Numbered from the stretch's first letter, positions 1-12,664 are shown. The stretch is 64,000 nt of DNA from Heterotrichella gracilis (GCA_032358255.1 JAULBX010005220.1:62001-126000), one strand, 5' to 3'. Translations and numbers: made by a program. The notes: generated by a model not told the origin, from the letters alone.

Positions 1-3000
1 GAAGACATACACCATGCTGGGGAGGTCTGTGCGGGATGCTGACAAGCACCCTGAGCAGGTGTGTTTCTGTTTGCTGCTGCCTAGTTGCCTGTTCTGTGCC
101 TGTTGCCCTGTTTTGTGCTGACATGCAGATCTGCATGTGTGTCCTGCAGCAAGGGTTGGCACCAAGGGTTTTTGAGCACCTGTTCAAGCGGATTGAGGAG
201 CAAGAGACTAACTCGGTACGGCATGGGCTTGCTGCAAGCACCTGCATGGGAGCAAATTGGCAATGCAATGTATCCCAGCCATGCACGCTTATCCAATTTG
301 CTTTCATGATGATGTGCAAGCGCTTCCCTTTCCTTGTGCTGCAGGATGGCAAAACAAAATTCAATTGCAGATGCAGCTTCCTGGAGATCTACAATGAGAG
401 CATAGCAGATTTGTTAGAGCCGAGTAAGCACAACCTCCAGATCAGGGAGGACGTGAAGAAAGGGTGCTACGTGGACGGGCTCAAAGAAGACGCAGTCGTC
501 AACGGTATGTGTACCCACTACGATCCATACATTTGTATTTTTGCAGCCATTGCAGGAGGGCTGTTAATATGTCAGGATACAAACATTAATGTAAAATGAA
601 ACATTTCCTGGTTGGCAAAGTCCAGTTCTACACAATGGGTCAATTGATTGCAGCTGCAGAATGCATGTATAGGCTCTGGTGCTCACACTGCAATTCATGC
701 CTGCAGCTGCGGACTGCATGGACATCATGCGCCGGGGGATGGACAACAGGAAGATAGGGGAGACGCGCATGAACCGGGAATCCAGCCGGTCACATGCTGT
801 GTTCACCTGTGTCATGGAGTCAAACACAGTGAATGAGAGCGGCATGCAGAGCGTGCGGTTTTCTCGGCTCAATCTCATCGATCTAGCAGGTGCGCACCCG
901 CAATAGGTCACCTGCTATGCACATCTTACAATTGCCCAACAGTCCATCTCGACTGTCTCATTGCTCTGCTGCTTGGGCTGCTGCATCATCAAATATGGCA
1001 GGCAGTGGCCTGCTGAGCTCAGGGAGCAATGGCACTCCAATCAATGCACCTTGGCTTCACAATTTTTGCCAAATCCCTGGCATGCCACATCTGCATCAAG
1101 CCCCTCTCCATGCACAGGGAGTGAGCGCAACAAGGCCACTGGTGTGACTGGTGAGCACCTGAAGGAGGCTTGCAGCATCAACAAGTCGCTCACCACTCTG
1201 GGCAGGGTCATCAACGGCCTGGTGGAGGCGCAGCGGGCTGGGCGGAGGCATGTGCATGTGCCCTACCGGGACTCGCGACTGACGTTCCTCTTGCAGGTAG
1301 GGCTGCTCTGGTGATCCTGGTTTTGCCATTACCGCATGGCTGGCATATGATCCCCCTCTGCCATTCACCACATTGCGAGTACATTGAACACGGCCAGGTT
1401 TTCATGCACTCTACTCGGACTGCCAGATCCTGCATCATTATGTGGTTTTGTTGCAGGACTCTCTTGGGGGAAACGCCAAGACGATGATCGTGGCAAACAT
1501 CAGCCCTGCGGCTGGGTGTTCATCAGAAACTCTCAGTACCTTGAACTTCGCACGAAACGCCAAATTTATCAAGAACAAGGTAATCCTGGGATCCCTGACA
1601 TCCTGTCTCCTTACATACTTGTCAACAGGATTACCACCTCAGCTCATCATTGTGCATTTTTGTTTATTTCTTGCATGGAGTTGAAAGTTATGTGGCGCTG
1701 CATGTCTTCTACAGGCAGTCGTCAACATGGAGTCCAGGGGTGATGCGGAGGTGTTGAAACGTGAGGTGGACAGGTTGCAGCATGAGCTGCAGATACTCAA
1801 GAGCCAGTGCACAGACCCTCTGATTGAGGAGAATGGGCAGCTGAAGGAAAAGCTGGCTGTGTAAGTTGTATGCAACGTGGTTGATGTGCCCCCTCTCATT
1901 CATGCTGCATTGTTTATTCACTCCCCCCACAATGAATATGCTTGGTTTGGAAGCTGTTCTTGGGGGTATTGCAGTTGTAAGTGGTGCTTTCTGACAACCC
2001 TTGCCTGCATCAGGGTTTTGGGTGAGAAGCAGCAAGTATATGCGCGAGCTGAATCAGTTATCAGTGACCTGAAAACGGCCCAGAGCAGAGTACAGTGGCT
2101 GGAGGGGCAGCTCAAGGATGTCACCAGGTGAGGAACTCCTAATTCCTTATCAATATATGAACCGTCGTTCTATCCGTCTCTTTCATTTGAACAAGCCTTA
2201 ACTCAGGTCTTTTCAAAATGTTCGTTGCACTCGTTTGCAGTGAGAGGGACGTAGCGCAATCTGCTGCTGATGAGCTGTCAGCAAAGATGGCTGATGCCCT
2301 GGATGCAACAGCCAGAGCCGAGGCCTCAGCCGCAGCGGCTCAGGTTGAGCGGGAGCAGGCATGCGCCGAGAAGCAAGAAATGCAGGCCCAGCTGCAGCAG
2401 GCGCTGGAGTCTGCAGCAGCCTCGCAGAAGGCCAAGGAGCAGCTGGAACTGGTGCGAATTTATGTGCATCTCAGGGTTTGCATGCTGTGGGAATAAAATT
2501 TTACAGATGATCTGATCTGACCTTGTTGTTTGCCATTCAGGACCTTGTGCAGTCACAGCGGGGTCAGCGAGGTGCGGAGGAGATGGTTGTCATGCTGGGT
2601 GATAGGGTCCAGGGGCTGGAATCCAGCAACCAGGAGCTGTATGACGAGATCACCCAGAAGGGTCAATCATGGGATGCAGCGCAGGCCGAACTCCAAGAAC
2701 AGCTTTCCACCGTCAATCAGGTAAGACTATTTATGTGTAGCATAAAGGCTTTTGCTGCATGCCATGCCCTTTAGTACAAGTGTCTTGATTGCCCGTGTTT
2801 TGTTTGACCAACATTGAGCTTTACATGCAGGCACTCTCCGAGTCCCAAGCTGGCAGCGAGGAGCTCCAAGCTAGCTGCAACCGATTGACTGCAGAGCTGC
2901 AGGAGACACAGGCTGCCTTGGCGGAAACGCAAGCCCAGAAGCAGCAGCTGGCTGAGCAGCTGGCGCAAACACAGCAGGTGCGTAGAGGCATGGAGCCCAA

Positions 3001-4010
3001 GCTTCCAGTTTTTGGTACATGCACATCGGCATATTCAATCCTATTGTATGGCTGGATAGTTGGAATTGCATATCTACTGAACTACTATTTTTTTGCGGCT
3101 CACCTCTGACCATCACTTTGCGATTCCCGCAGGAGTTGCAGCAGATGCAGGAGCAGTGCGCTGCTGGACAGGAGCAGAATGAGCGGCTGAGCGCACAGCT
3201 GCTGGACAGCAGGCGGGAGGCAGACAATGCTGAAGAGGAATCAGCCGCAGTGCAGAGCAGTCAGCAGCAGGAGATCGCTCGCCTCAACAATGTGAGTTCA
3301 TTTCACGCCGCCATGCCTGATTGCATAATATTGGGCGGTATCATTGGGCAAACAGGCACATGCACCCACATGCTTCATGCTGGTGCGTAAACATCGCAAA
3401 AATTGCATCGCATGCATTCTGATCACTGGACAACGCTGCTGCTGTTGCAGGAGCTTGCCCATAGCCGGGCCAAGGTGGCCAGCACCCAGGCTCAGCTAGA
3501 CGAGCGCGTGCTGCGGGTAGCACAGCTCAAAAAGACCATCCAGCAGATCAACACCCTGCTGTGCAGCGCCCAGACGCCCCGCAGCAGCGTGAGCTTGTCC
3601 AACATGGCCACCACGCCTGGCTCACTCAAGTACGGTGCAGATGCTGCCTGCGCTATGTACTGCTTGCTAGTCAGGGGAAAGTTCAGGCACCCCATTCCTT
3701 CATTTTGCATTCTTGCGCTGAGGCCTGGGGAAAGGCGTCATCTGTGTGGGAAAGATTGCAGGATTTAACCCTAGTGAGCGAGAATTTAAACCCTACCGAA
3801 CACAGGGTCTGAGGTTGTGTGTGGCTGGTGTGCAGGATGAAGAGCGTGTTCAGTGAGAACCCCGACGTGACACCCTGTGAAACTGACCTCATCCGTGCCA
3901 GCTACGGCAGCAACGGCAAGCTGAGCGAAGCCATCTCAAAGCTGCGCCTTTCCCTGCCCGGCAGCAATTGCTCCACACCCAGGCTGATGTCACCAGAGGC
4001 ACACGTATGA
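1..4010 (+). CDS. Kinesin-12 family motor protein (5' truncated by window edge)
   Basis: This is a microtubule motor that hydrolyses ATP. The window opens inside the P-loop exon (KTYTMLG) and the motor continues over about six exons. Visible motor landmarks are [10 protein letters not shown], the switch I region [11 protein letters not shown], switch [49 protein letters not shown], and the neck start [15 protein letters not shown]. The later exons, from about 1750 to 3550, are rich in Q, E, A and L with heptad spacing, so they form a long coiled-coil stalk. The last exon (3837-4010) is a short non-coiled tail ending EAHV. The motor end followed by AVVN and a long coiled coil fits kinesin-12 (KIF15; plant POK/PAKRP), which acts in spindle or phragmoplast organisation; that subfamily assignment is inference. 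At least eleven exons are present with introns mostly 100-250 bp. The N-terminus, including most of the nucleotide pocket, lies outside the window. Confidence 0.9.
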
Positions 4011-5027
4011 TGTGGGGACATACAAGCTTAGACAGGGCGTCCTTAGGGCAGGGATGTGCGCGACAGTAGGAGTGTAAGAGTAATTCCATTCGATTGCGGT
4101 CTCTCAGCAGTTAGAGATTTGTAGCCGTCTAGGTATTCAACAACACGATTGTAGGTTAGCACGGGATGAACAACGCCCGGGGACAGATTCAGCGGACGGA
4201 GTAGTTTGGGTTAGCTGCACTGCCACAGCAAAGTCTTGGGTGTGTTTCCCAAATTCAGAATCCATTAATTGGTTAGCTTTTTGCCCACTTGGCTTGAACT
4301 TCAAGTTGAATCCTTGCCTTGAGCAGTTTTTCTGAACCTTATGTTGATTATCTTATAGACACGATGCAGTAAACAGCAGGTTGAATGTACAGTACTGCAT
4401 GTTCCAAGGTGATGCAGTTGACCTCCAGGAACACTGACAGCTCACCCTTGGTAAAGCAGAAATAAATTGGCAACACCCCATTGGACGACACCCTTAGCTA
4501 GGGTTTGAGCCTGGGCAGCGTCATTTTTCGCCGGACATTTTCAGGCGACGCGACGAAACCGCCCTAGAACAGACCCTCACCACAACAAGCTACCCGTTTA
4601 AACTCTTGTGTATACTTAGGCATGTATGCACATTTTGGCTTGCGATTGGCGAAGGATCGCAGCGCACCGCTGCAAACACTGCCACAAGGGTTGAGCCACC
4701 ATACACTGCGCCACTCTTGCCACACCTTATCCCACTCGTTCTCTACTATTTTGCTCAGCGTGTGCTGAATTGTACCAAGAATAAACCCTTATCACTCTCA
4801 ATACCAGCTGGCAAAGAAAGCTGGAACGCAACAAGTGTCCAAGGATTGCCACCAGAACGATGAGTGGATACCCAAACTTCAAAGTGCTATACCTGGCAGC
4901 AGTATAGAACGACAACCCTGGTGGATGGCGGACACCCTTGAATAGCGCCTGATTCCGTGCACGGCTGCAGCAACCTTTCAACAGCCCTGTTGCATCTTGC
5001 TTCCATCTTGCTTCCATTGGTCCAGCC
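4011..5027. other. Intergenic spacer between kinesin and LCB2
   Basis: This 1-kb spacer holds the kinesin 3'UTR and the upstream region of LCB2. No convincing open frame, RNA gene or repeat was seen. Short open frames in it have no family resemblance. Confidence 0.6.
4073..4077 (+). promoter_or_regulatory. Putative UGUAA polyadenylation signal of the kinesin gene
   Basis: TGTAA lies 63 bases after the kinesin stop codon. UGUAA is the usual near-upstream polyadenylation element in chlorophyte algae. The assignment rests only on motif and position. Confidence 0.4.
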
Positions 5028-8000
5028 ATGTCAGGGACAGGGTCCTTACAGCCACCTTTCTTCATTACTTTAGCAGCGTACATCAGGTAAGAAGCGTGAG
5101 AACTATCGTCTTGCTAAGCATGGGGTTACCATGCATATTGCTTGGGCTTGTGCAGTGCCAATTGTTTAGCTGTCATGGCATTGCCTAGAGACACAATTTT
5201 AAACCTGGGTTTGTTATTGTAGCTGGACCTTGCTGTTTCTGATTGGACACATTCGGGATTTCCTCCACCATGTCTTCAAGCCCACAAACAAGCGCTCCAA
5301 GGTACGTCTTCCAGTGCCCTTGTGGCCACGAGCAAACTCCAAACCCAAAGCTATGTCAACCCCATCTGTGAGCCCAAGGTTGGTTGTGAAGGGACTTTGT
5401 GAGGCTGTTGTGCTGTAGGGCCTGGCACCTATCCGACAAGACTATGAAGACTTCTATACCCGGCGCATGTACTACAGGATCCACGTGAGTAAACCCCCAT
5501 CCACTTGATCTAGGCGCACATACCACACGGGTGAATTCCATTCCTCTGACTGTGTGCTGATTTTTGGCAACCTTTGCCACTTCATATATTCTGATTAGCT
5601 GGGTCAACTAACACACTGCTTTCCCCCCGGCAGGACTGCTTCAACCGCCCAATTTCCGGCTCACCTGACGCTTGGATAGATGTCATGGAGCGCACGCCTG
5701 TGAATGGCCAGAAGTACGTACATAGTGCACTTTGGCAGGGTGTATCTTTAGGGTTACCTAGCCCCATGTGCAGATCACCCCAGCCGAGATAAAACAGCCA
5801 CTTTAGCCCAACCGTCCCTTGGCTGTGCCACTCAGTGATGATCAGTTGCGCCCTACTTTTTAAGAACCTGCCGCGTCCCACAGGGCATATCACCTACCTT
5901 CGCCAACTCCTCCTGCGCAAGCAGCATGCCTGCGAAGTCTAGGGTGCATAATGACATGAAAAGGATAAAAGCATCACATGTGTCTTACAATATTTAGTTT
6001 GTGGGTGCAGCGCACTTGAGCCTACTGGCAAGACCTTGGAGTGCTTCAATCTTGGGTCGTACAACTACCTGGGGTTTGCGGCCAAGGACGCATACTGCAC
6101 GCCCCGGGTGCAGACCTGCCTGGCGCAGCAGGGGTGGGCCATGGCCAGCGCGCGCGCAGACGCAGGTGTGTGCGCTTTGGCATCATGGCGGTGGTGGTGG
6201 CGGCGGCGGCGGCGGCGGTGGTGATGGTGGTGGTGGTGGTGGTGGTGGTGGTGATGGTGATGCCGGCAGGGGCCGACATAATTATGTCACGTGCATTGCC
6301 TGAAGCTCTCGAGTTTGCCACCACACATCCAAATCCTCGTGCTGCCAGCTGCCCATGATCACACCAACCCATCTAGGCGCCTGGCAAACCCTCATTCAGG
6401 CTTCAGGTCCCACAAACCCTAACATAGGGTTTTTCCCTTCTCTCAGGCACCACACCCCAGCACCGCGAGCTTGAGCTCCTCATGGCATCATTCCTGGGCA
6501 AGGAGGAGGCGCTGACCATCGGCATGGGCTTTGCCACCAACTCCACCATCATACCCGCGCTGGTGGGCAAGGGCTGCCTCATCATCAGCGACTCGCTCAA
6601 CCACGCGTCCATCGTGTCAGGGGTGCGCAAGTCGGCGGCAAAGGTCAAGGTGGGTGCTGGCATACGAAGCTGGAACCCTACCTCATAAACTCTACTCCTC
6701 GCCCTGAAGGTGGATGCCACTTTGAATGGGAGGCTCTCTCGCAAAATCCACCTTGTTTAGGTAGTCCTTAAAACCCTTTCCCTGCCAGGGACGGGATTCG
6801 TTGCATTTTTTATACAGGTCACGCAAGTGTCTGTTTTTTCCGGTTTCATACCCACACTACTGCATATGCAAAGAAACTCTTCCAAGCTGAGCGCGCCATA
6901 TCATTGTGAATGAGTACTCAAAGAGCGAGGTAGCGGCAACTTTTCCTGCGCTTGTCTTCAATTCCTTTCCTCTTCTCTTCCCAAGGTGTTTGAGCACAAC
7001 GACATGGACCACCTGGAGACCTTGCTGAGGGTTTCCATTGCCGAGGGCCAGCCGCGCACGCACCGGCCCTGGAAGAAGGTGCTGATCATTGTAGAGGGGA
7101 TCTACTCGATGGAGGGGGAGATGCCCAAGCTGAAGCGGATAGTGGAGCTTAAGAAAAAGTACAAGGTGCAGCCTGCGCAAAACCCTGACTCCTCAATGTT
7201 TTCCTTGTCGTCATTTGATGACGAAAGTTTGTATCCAATGTGTATAAAGCAGAAGTACCTTGAGGTACCCTGTGAGGGCTTCATTTGCGACACATTACGA
7301 CATGAAAACAGTGTAAGTTATTCAAATAGCACGCATGTGAGCGCACATGCCCTATTCCGCCCCAGTCCTAACCCCCCCATCCCTCTCGCCCCCCAGGCCT
7401 ACCTGTTCCTTGACGAGGCGCACAGCATCGGGGCCCTGGGTGCCACGGGGCGGGGCCTGTGCGAGCACCTGGGCGTGGACACTAGTGATGTTGACATCAT
7501 GATGGGCACATTCACAAAGTCCTTTGGGTCCTGCGGGGGGTACATCGCTGGGGACAGGTGGGTTAAGGGTTGGGTGGGGGGTCGGGTGGGGGATGCACCA
7601 TGTCTGGGTTGTGCGAGAATAAGAGGTGGGGGTGGGGGTGGGGGCCGTTGCGTCTGGGGAATGATGGAAAGGGCTTTCGCTGGTTGGGGAGAATGAAACA
7701 ATACGGGCTTTTGGCAGCTGGCATACGCTCCGCCCTGTGCACTGCTGTGCGTCACATGCTCTGCATCACGCCGGGACCATGGTAGCAGCAATAACAGCGG
7801 CACACTTTGACATCCAGTGAGGGCAGGCGGGCAGGAAATGCTGATGCCACCTTCATGCCCTACCCACCCACCCACCTTTCCCTCCCTTCCAGGGCGCTCA
7901 TCCGCTACCTGCGCGCCACCTGCCCCTCCCACCTCTACGCCACATCCATGGCCCCACCCGCGGTGGAGCAGGTCATTTCCGCGCTCAAGCTCATGCAGGG

Positions 8001-8973
8001 CCACGATGGCACCGACAGGGGCATGAGCAAGATCAAACAGCTGCGCGTCAACTCGGACTACGTGCGCGGCAGGCTGCTGCAGCTGGGGTACAACGTGCTG
8101 GGGGACTGGGGGTCGCCGGTGCTGGTGCGTGGTTTGGGAGGGGGGGGCGTGGCGGTGTGCTGGGGGGAAGGGTAGCCGAGAAAATGCTTTTCCGGGCTGA
8201 CGTAACAGTACCTAATAATATGGCCGTATTGCTGGAACGCATGTTCATTAATTAATATAAGCTGTCATCATTGCCAGCAGAAAGAAATCTGTAATTTTGT
8301 GTCCGAATGCATGCGTCAGCAAATTTACACATGCATATTGCCCGCGTTGCTGTGCAGTACATGTTGTTCCGCCGTGTGATGTTTACCCCCCCTCGCTGCA
8401 GCCGCTCATGATCTTCCTGCCCGCCAAGCTGCCCGCCTTCTCCCGCCTGCTGCTGGAGCGAGGCGTAGCCACCGTGGTGGTGGGATTCCCTGCCACGCCC
8501 CTGCTCACCTCGCGCGCCAGGCTGTGCATCTCCGCCGCGCACTCCAAGGAGGACCTGGAGTGGGCAATCGAGGTGTGTGTGTGGGGGGGTACAGGAGCGG
8601 GAGATTGGGGGCGGTGGATTTTGTAAACCATAAGAATGACTTTTGATTTATATCAAGCTTTAGATCATAAGGGTACATGAAAGAGATGGCAGTGCAGGAT
8701 GGTGCTGGCGGTGCATTTGGCAGCAGCTTGTGAAGGACATGAGTGCATGGCGCGTGGCCACCGTGGTTGGATGCATCGCACCTGGGCACGCATCAAAGTG
8801 CAAGCACTGGAGGTGCACATGATCTGCAACTGAATTGCACCTGTCTCTCCCTGCAGCAAATCCACGAGGTTAGCCAGCAGCTGCTGATGCAGTACGGCAA
8901 CAGCGGGGCCGGCACAGACGCAGACGGGCACAGCCACCACCTGGCCACAGCAGCCAAGATCAAGGCGGTGTGA
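5028..8973 (+). CDS. LCB2: Serine palmitoyltransferase subunit 2 (long-chain base subunit LCB2)
   Basis: This PLP-dependent enzyme condenses serine with palmitoyl-CoA, the first step of sphingolipid synthesis, in the ER as a heterodimer with LCB1. The start at 5028 is chosen because its first two exons (5028-5086 and 5223-5301) join in frame to give a hydrophobic N-terminal segment ending [13 protein letters not shown], the position of the LCB2 membrane anchor. Conserved blocks follow in order: [86 protein letters not shown], and the PLP-lysine block [18 protein letters not shown]. The Schiff-base Lys codon is 7517-7519. The C-terminal domain includes [15 protein letters not shown] and [21 protein letters not shown]. 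There are about eleven exons. The predicted length of roughly 500 residues fits the family. LCB1 is not in this window. Confidence 0.95.
6188..6262 (+). repeat. (GGT/GGC)n microsatellite in an LCB2 intron
   Basis: Uninterrupted trinucleotide tracts of GGT and GGC with a few GAT units lie in the intron after the exon ending SARADAG. They are not translated in the gene model. Confidence 0.9.
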
Positions 8974-9038
8974 GGCGGGTCAGGTACTCTGAGGTGTCAC
9001 CTCAGTGAGGCAGGGTGAGGCGTGTCTCAGTCACTTGC

Positions 9039-9118
9039 AAGGCGGTTCCAGCCATTTCAAGGCGGTGTCACCCACTCGAAGGCAGTGTCAGCCGCTTTGA
9101 AGCGATGTCAGCCACCTG
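9039..9118 (+). repeat. Four-unit 20-bp tandem array behind LCB2
   Basis: Four consecutive 20-bp units begin at 9039, 9059, 9079 and 9099. Each resembles AAGGCGGTGTCAGCCACTTT. More diverged units containing TGTCAGCCACTTT continue to about 9240. The array starts about 65 bp after the LCB2 stop, and the last coding bases of LCB2 (AAGGCGGTG before TGA) match the start of the unit. Confidence 0.85.
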
Positions 9119-9150
9119 GCCACAACCACAGCCAAGGTGATAGGCGGCAT
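9110..9150 (+). repeat. Degenerate copy of the LCB2 3' coding end
   Basis: The stretch CACCTGGCCACA...ACAGCCAAGGTGATAGGCGGC resembles the final LCB2 codons at 8937-8975, which encode [12 protein letters not shown]. It lies 170 bp downstream and is probably a decayed partial duplication embedded in the repeat array. Confidence 0.6.
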
Positions 9151-10099
9151 CTGCCACCTTTCTGGTGTGAAACTGTGTCAGCCACTTTGGGGGGTTGTCG
9201 GCGGCTTTGAGGAGGTGTCAGCTACTTTTTGGCCGCAGCCAAAGCTGCGTCAGCTACTATCTAATGCGAGGCAGTTGCAGCCAATGTTGGGGAGCAGGTG
9301 TTCATCATTTGCTTGCCACAAGCCACTATAGTGCAGGGACTGAACCTAGGGGGATGGCGATTGACCATTTGACGAGTAACTGTCAAGCTTCCCATTATCT
9401 TCATTTAGTGCATCCCCAGTGCAATTTGCAGGCATGGTGCAGAGTATTTCGAGGGCACAATGAGTCTCCAAGTGATCCATTTTGTTCAGTGCAACCGTCG
9501 TGAATCTTGCAATACTTGCACACTCGTTACTTTTGAAATTTGATGGTCTAAACCTCAGGTTGGATGATGAAGAATTTGGACCAAATGTGACAGTTTGCGA
9601 ATGACAAGCCGTGCATGGCATGAAGCCGTGCGTGAAGCCATTGACAATTTGAAACGGTTTTCTTTCTAACTTTAGTCAGATGTCATAAAGAGTCTCTGCG
9701 ACTTGACTGCGTACCACTGGTATTACTTACTAAGCGTGGGATTCCACATGCGGGGGCCTGGCTGGAATCTTTAGGATTTTCGTCAAGTAACTCGCAGCAA
9801 TGCTATATCATATTGCATGGCACCGGGCGCTGATTGATTTTCACTGTAATTCACTTGACACTAAGTAGGCCTTGAAGTGCATGGAATAGTCCAATAAACT
9901 CACAATACAAAAAATTCATTCTCATGCCGCAGCGACATGTGTGAGTTCACAGGAAATTTATCCAGCATTAAAACTGGAACAGCGCAAATGGATTCAAATA
10001 CCACCCAGTCTGGCAGAATACCAGCGACGGGCCATGTGATGTAATGCTGGCTGAGTTCAAGCGCATCAAGCAGGCGTTCCCAGACATGGGGTCTTCAAG

Positions 10100-12664
10100 C
10101 TATTGCGCCTGGTCCCTGCTTGTGTGCACCTGGCCCAGCACCTCCTCCTGCGTGGGCTCGCATCCATCATCCACCTGGAACCACATCCAGGTGGGCCAAT
10201 CAGCAAGGGCACATAAGGCAGGCACACACCCATGGCATGGCAGCACCATCTCGTACTGTAAATAGCTAGCTATCATGGGTGGTATGCAGCAGGTAACAAA
10301 CCACAAAGGTGCACTCTGCAAAGGGCGTCAAAATTTCATTAATCCTAGACTTTCACTGCATGACATCTGCACACAAAAAATGGTAAGATACTGGTGGCAT
10401 GGCTGCGGCAACATTTGCCCTGCTCTGGCACACATGCAGCGGCCATTGGACAACCCCCCATGCACGGCAGGGGATTGCAGCTACAGCCCAAGGCACGCCG
10501 AACATGCATCATCAGCTGTCTCACTTGCCCAAGCCAATTGCCCACTACAGCCTGCCTGCAACTCACCCCCATCACGATGCCCCACTTGATCAGCTCACAG
10601 AACTGACCCAAGCTGATCAGCCGAATGCCCTTGGAGCCCTGTGCCTCCGCCCGCTCCTCAGGCGTGTTGTATCCCCTGGACCATGAACACATGGGGGTGT
10701 GTATCAGGCAATAGGTGACAGGGCGTGCACTGTAGGGATGGGAAAGGGGGGGACACGAGAGAAGAGCCTATGACACAACTTGCACCGTAGTACTACGTAC
10801 AGTGGAAGGGGCAAAATGTGAGAGAAAAGCCAATGCCACACACCAGTCCGCCATGCACAGCTTGCTGCTCAGCTTCCTCCCTGATGGCCTTGACAGTATC
10901 TAGACAGGCACCAAGTACGGTACTATAAACCCAGGTGCCAGGGATACTAATGCCGGCAGAATGCCCTAATGTCTTCAGTGCTGGGACGCATGCAACCAAG
11001 TGACAGCCCGCCCATGGCCCCGCACCAGTCCGCCATGTACAGCTTCCATTGGTCCAGCTCAGCGTCCTCCCTGATGGCCTTGAGGGTGTCCAGGCGGTCA
11101 TCCACAAAGTGCAGGGTGGCTCCGCTGCCCGTGGCCAGAGGCTTGCTGCCAATGTCCCTGCACCCGCCATCGAAAAGGACAGAAACCGTCAATCGCAGAT
11201 TGCCATCACACAAGGGACATTAATGTTTGCAGATTATCTCCATGATCTATACCGCGGAAAGGAAATTGAAAGGAACCGAAACTGTCCAGTGCAGAATGCC
11301 ATCAACACACAAGGAACGTCAGGATTGTTTGCAGATTATCTTCATGATTTATACATCAGCTACACCACCACAATGTTTTGAATTTAGGCGGTCAATACCC
11401 TAAACCCTAACAGCACAAACTGGGCGTACTTGAGTGCTGCGATTTTGCGCTCTTCAGGGGGTTGCAATGAAGCATACAGCCTGGGGGAGTCCTCGGGGAT
11501 GTCCAACCCCAGGCTGTCTGCCATCAGCTTCGCAACCCGGGGAGCCGCCTTGGAGGTTGCGATGTAGAAAGGAAACGGGCAGGTCCTGAGCGCGTCATAG
11601 GCGCCTGGGTAGAGGGGGTTGAGCGCCAGCCACTGGTCACTGGACCCTGCCATGAAGCTGGCCCTGTGCTTTTCAAAGTGCCTCTCCAAGTCAGACTGCT
11701 GTGTGTCCCAGGCTGCCAAGGTTGTGGGGAGCAGTGTGCCGGGCCACGATTGGGCGATGGCGTCGATGGCGCCAGCATCGTCCTTGATCATTTTGGCCTG
11801 CGGCCATGTGTGCATGCGACAGGTGAACAAAGCATACAGGTGCCTTGGCGAGCAGCGACTACAGAAAGAGAATGCTATGGGACCAAGGTTGCATCTGACA
11901 TAAGTTAACCTGAGGCATGCTCTGAATCGGTGATTTGTGACCTGTACTGAACGGGTGATAGTTACACGCCAGCATCGTACATGGCTGTGCATGCTCTACA
12001 CCTAGCAGCGTTGACGAGTTATTTAGGTCCTGCATGCACAACAGATGGCCTGCAAAATTCTTTGCATTTTTTTATGACACTTAAAATCATAACATATTCT
12101 ATTGCATTTGGATTTTGTTTGCATGATCTCGCACCATGACCATCATCTCATACCCACGCACTAGGCGGGGTCGGGCCTGCGCCAGCATGGTCAATATCCG
12201 CTGTTCCTCCCCGCTACTCAGATTGTCAAACTCCCCCGGCCAATAGGCGGCAGCAGCTGTGTAGCCTGCCTTGGTCACCTGTGGGGACCCACCGCCAGTG
12301 AGCGCTTGATGTGGGTGGTGGGTGAGGATGGCAATGGTGCATGGTGCTGTACGTTGGAATGCATGAAACCAGAATCAGTGCCAGCCAGGGGGGCGGACTC
12401 CATTGCAACGCAACGGGTAAGCAAGCTGGCAGGGTCAGGGTGCGGCACACAAGTGGGTGACACCAGACCGACAGGAGGTCTTGGGGGCGCCTGCCCAAAG
12501 TACAATTGCCGACCACCACCACCACCTCCAACACAACACACCACCACCTCCACTACCACCATCACCACCATCCCACCACCACCACCCACCTCATGTACAG
12601 AGTCAACCACCACCCCATCGAAATCCAGCACAAAGATATCAGTGGGTGCTGCCTGTTGAGCCAT
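10100..12664 (-). CDS. HAD-superfamily hydrolase (phosphoglycolate-phosphatase-like)
   Basis: This is probably a phosphatase of the haloacid dehalogenase superfamily; the substrate is unknown. Exons on the minus strand were read as 12664-12590, 12278-12135, 11797-11412, 11157-11026, 10676-10567 and 10174-10100, and all joins keep frame. Motif I is FVLDFDGVVVDS with the DxD pair near residue 13, motif II is IATSKA, and motif IV is LHFVDDRLDTLKAI. An alpha-helical cap lies between motifs I and II. Homologous plant proteins have the same layout, with YMADWGYNTPEERAEA near the C-terminus formed across a splice. The protein would be about 300 residues. An in-frame ATG at 12811 would add about 49 Arg-rich residues and could give an organelle-targeting version; 12664 is the conservative start. 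The fourth intron holds a decayed copy of the preceding exon, and the donor at 11411 lies in a telomere-like TTAGGG motif. Confidence 0.85.
10841..10908 (-). pseudogene. Decayed partial exon copy inside a HAD gene intron
   Basis: This stretch resembles 11023-11097 of the same gene, including the exon's donor end (CACCAGTCCGCCATG on the plus strand). Its translation LDTVKAIREEAEQQ matches LDTLKAIREDAELDQ but then loses frame. It sits about 180 bp further along the gene. Confidence 0.8.
11171..11354 (-). repeat. Two diverged ~80-bp direct repeats in a HAD intron
   Basis: Copies at about 11171-11251 and 11266-11354 share GAAAC(C/T)GTC...GCAGA, CACACAAGG and TTTGCAGATTAT with CATGAT. They are intronic and non-coding in the gene model. 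Confidence 0.8.
12510..12592 (-). repeat. (CCA)n microsatellite in HAD intron 1
   Basis: A run of CCA/CAC triplets on the plus strand (TGG on the sense strand) fills most of the first intron and ends at the exon 1 donor. Confidence 0.85.

Larger units (their letters stand above)
8974..10099. other. Intergenic spacer between convergent LCB2 and HAD genes
   Basis: Both flanking genes end here. Apart from the 20-bp array and the degenerate coding copy, nothing gene-like was seen. The section from about 9500 to 10050 is AT-richer than the neighbouring exons, as expected for 3' flanks. Confidence 0.6.

Noticed and set aside
6041-6358. Poly-Val/poly-Gly frames over the GGT tract
   Set aside because: They are products of the intronic microsatellite in LCB2.
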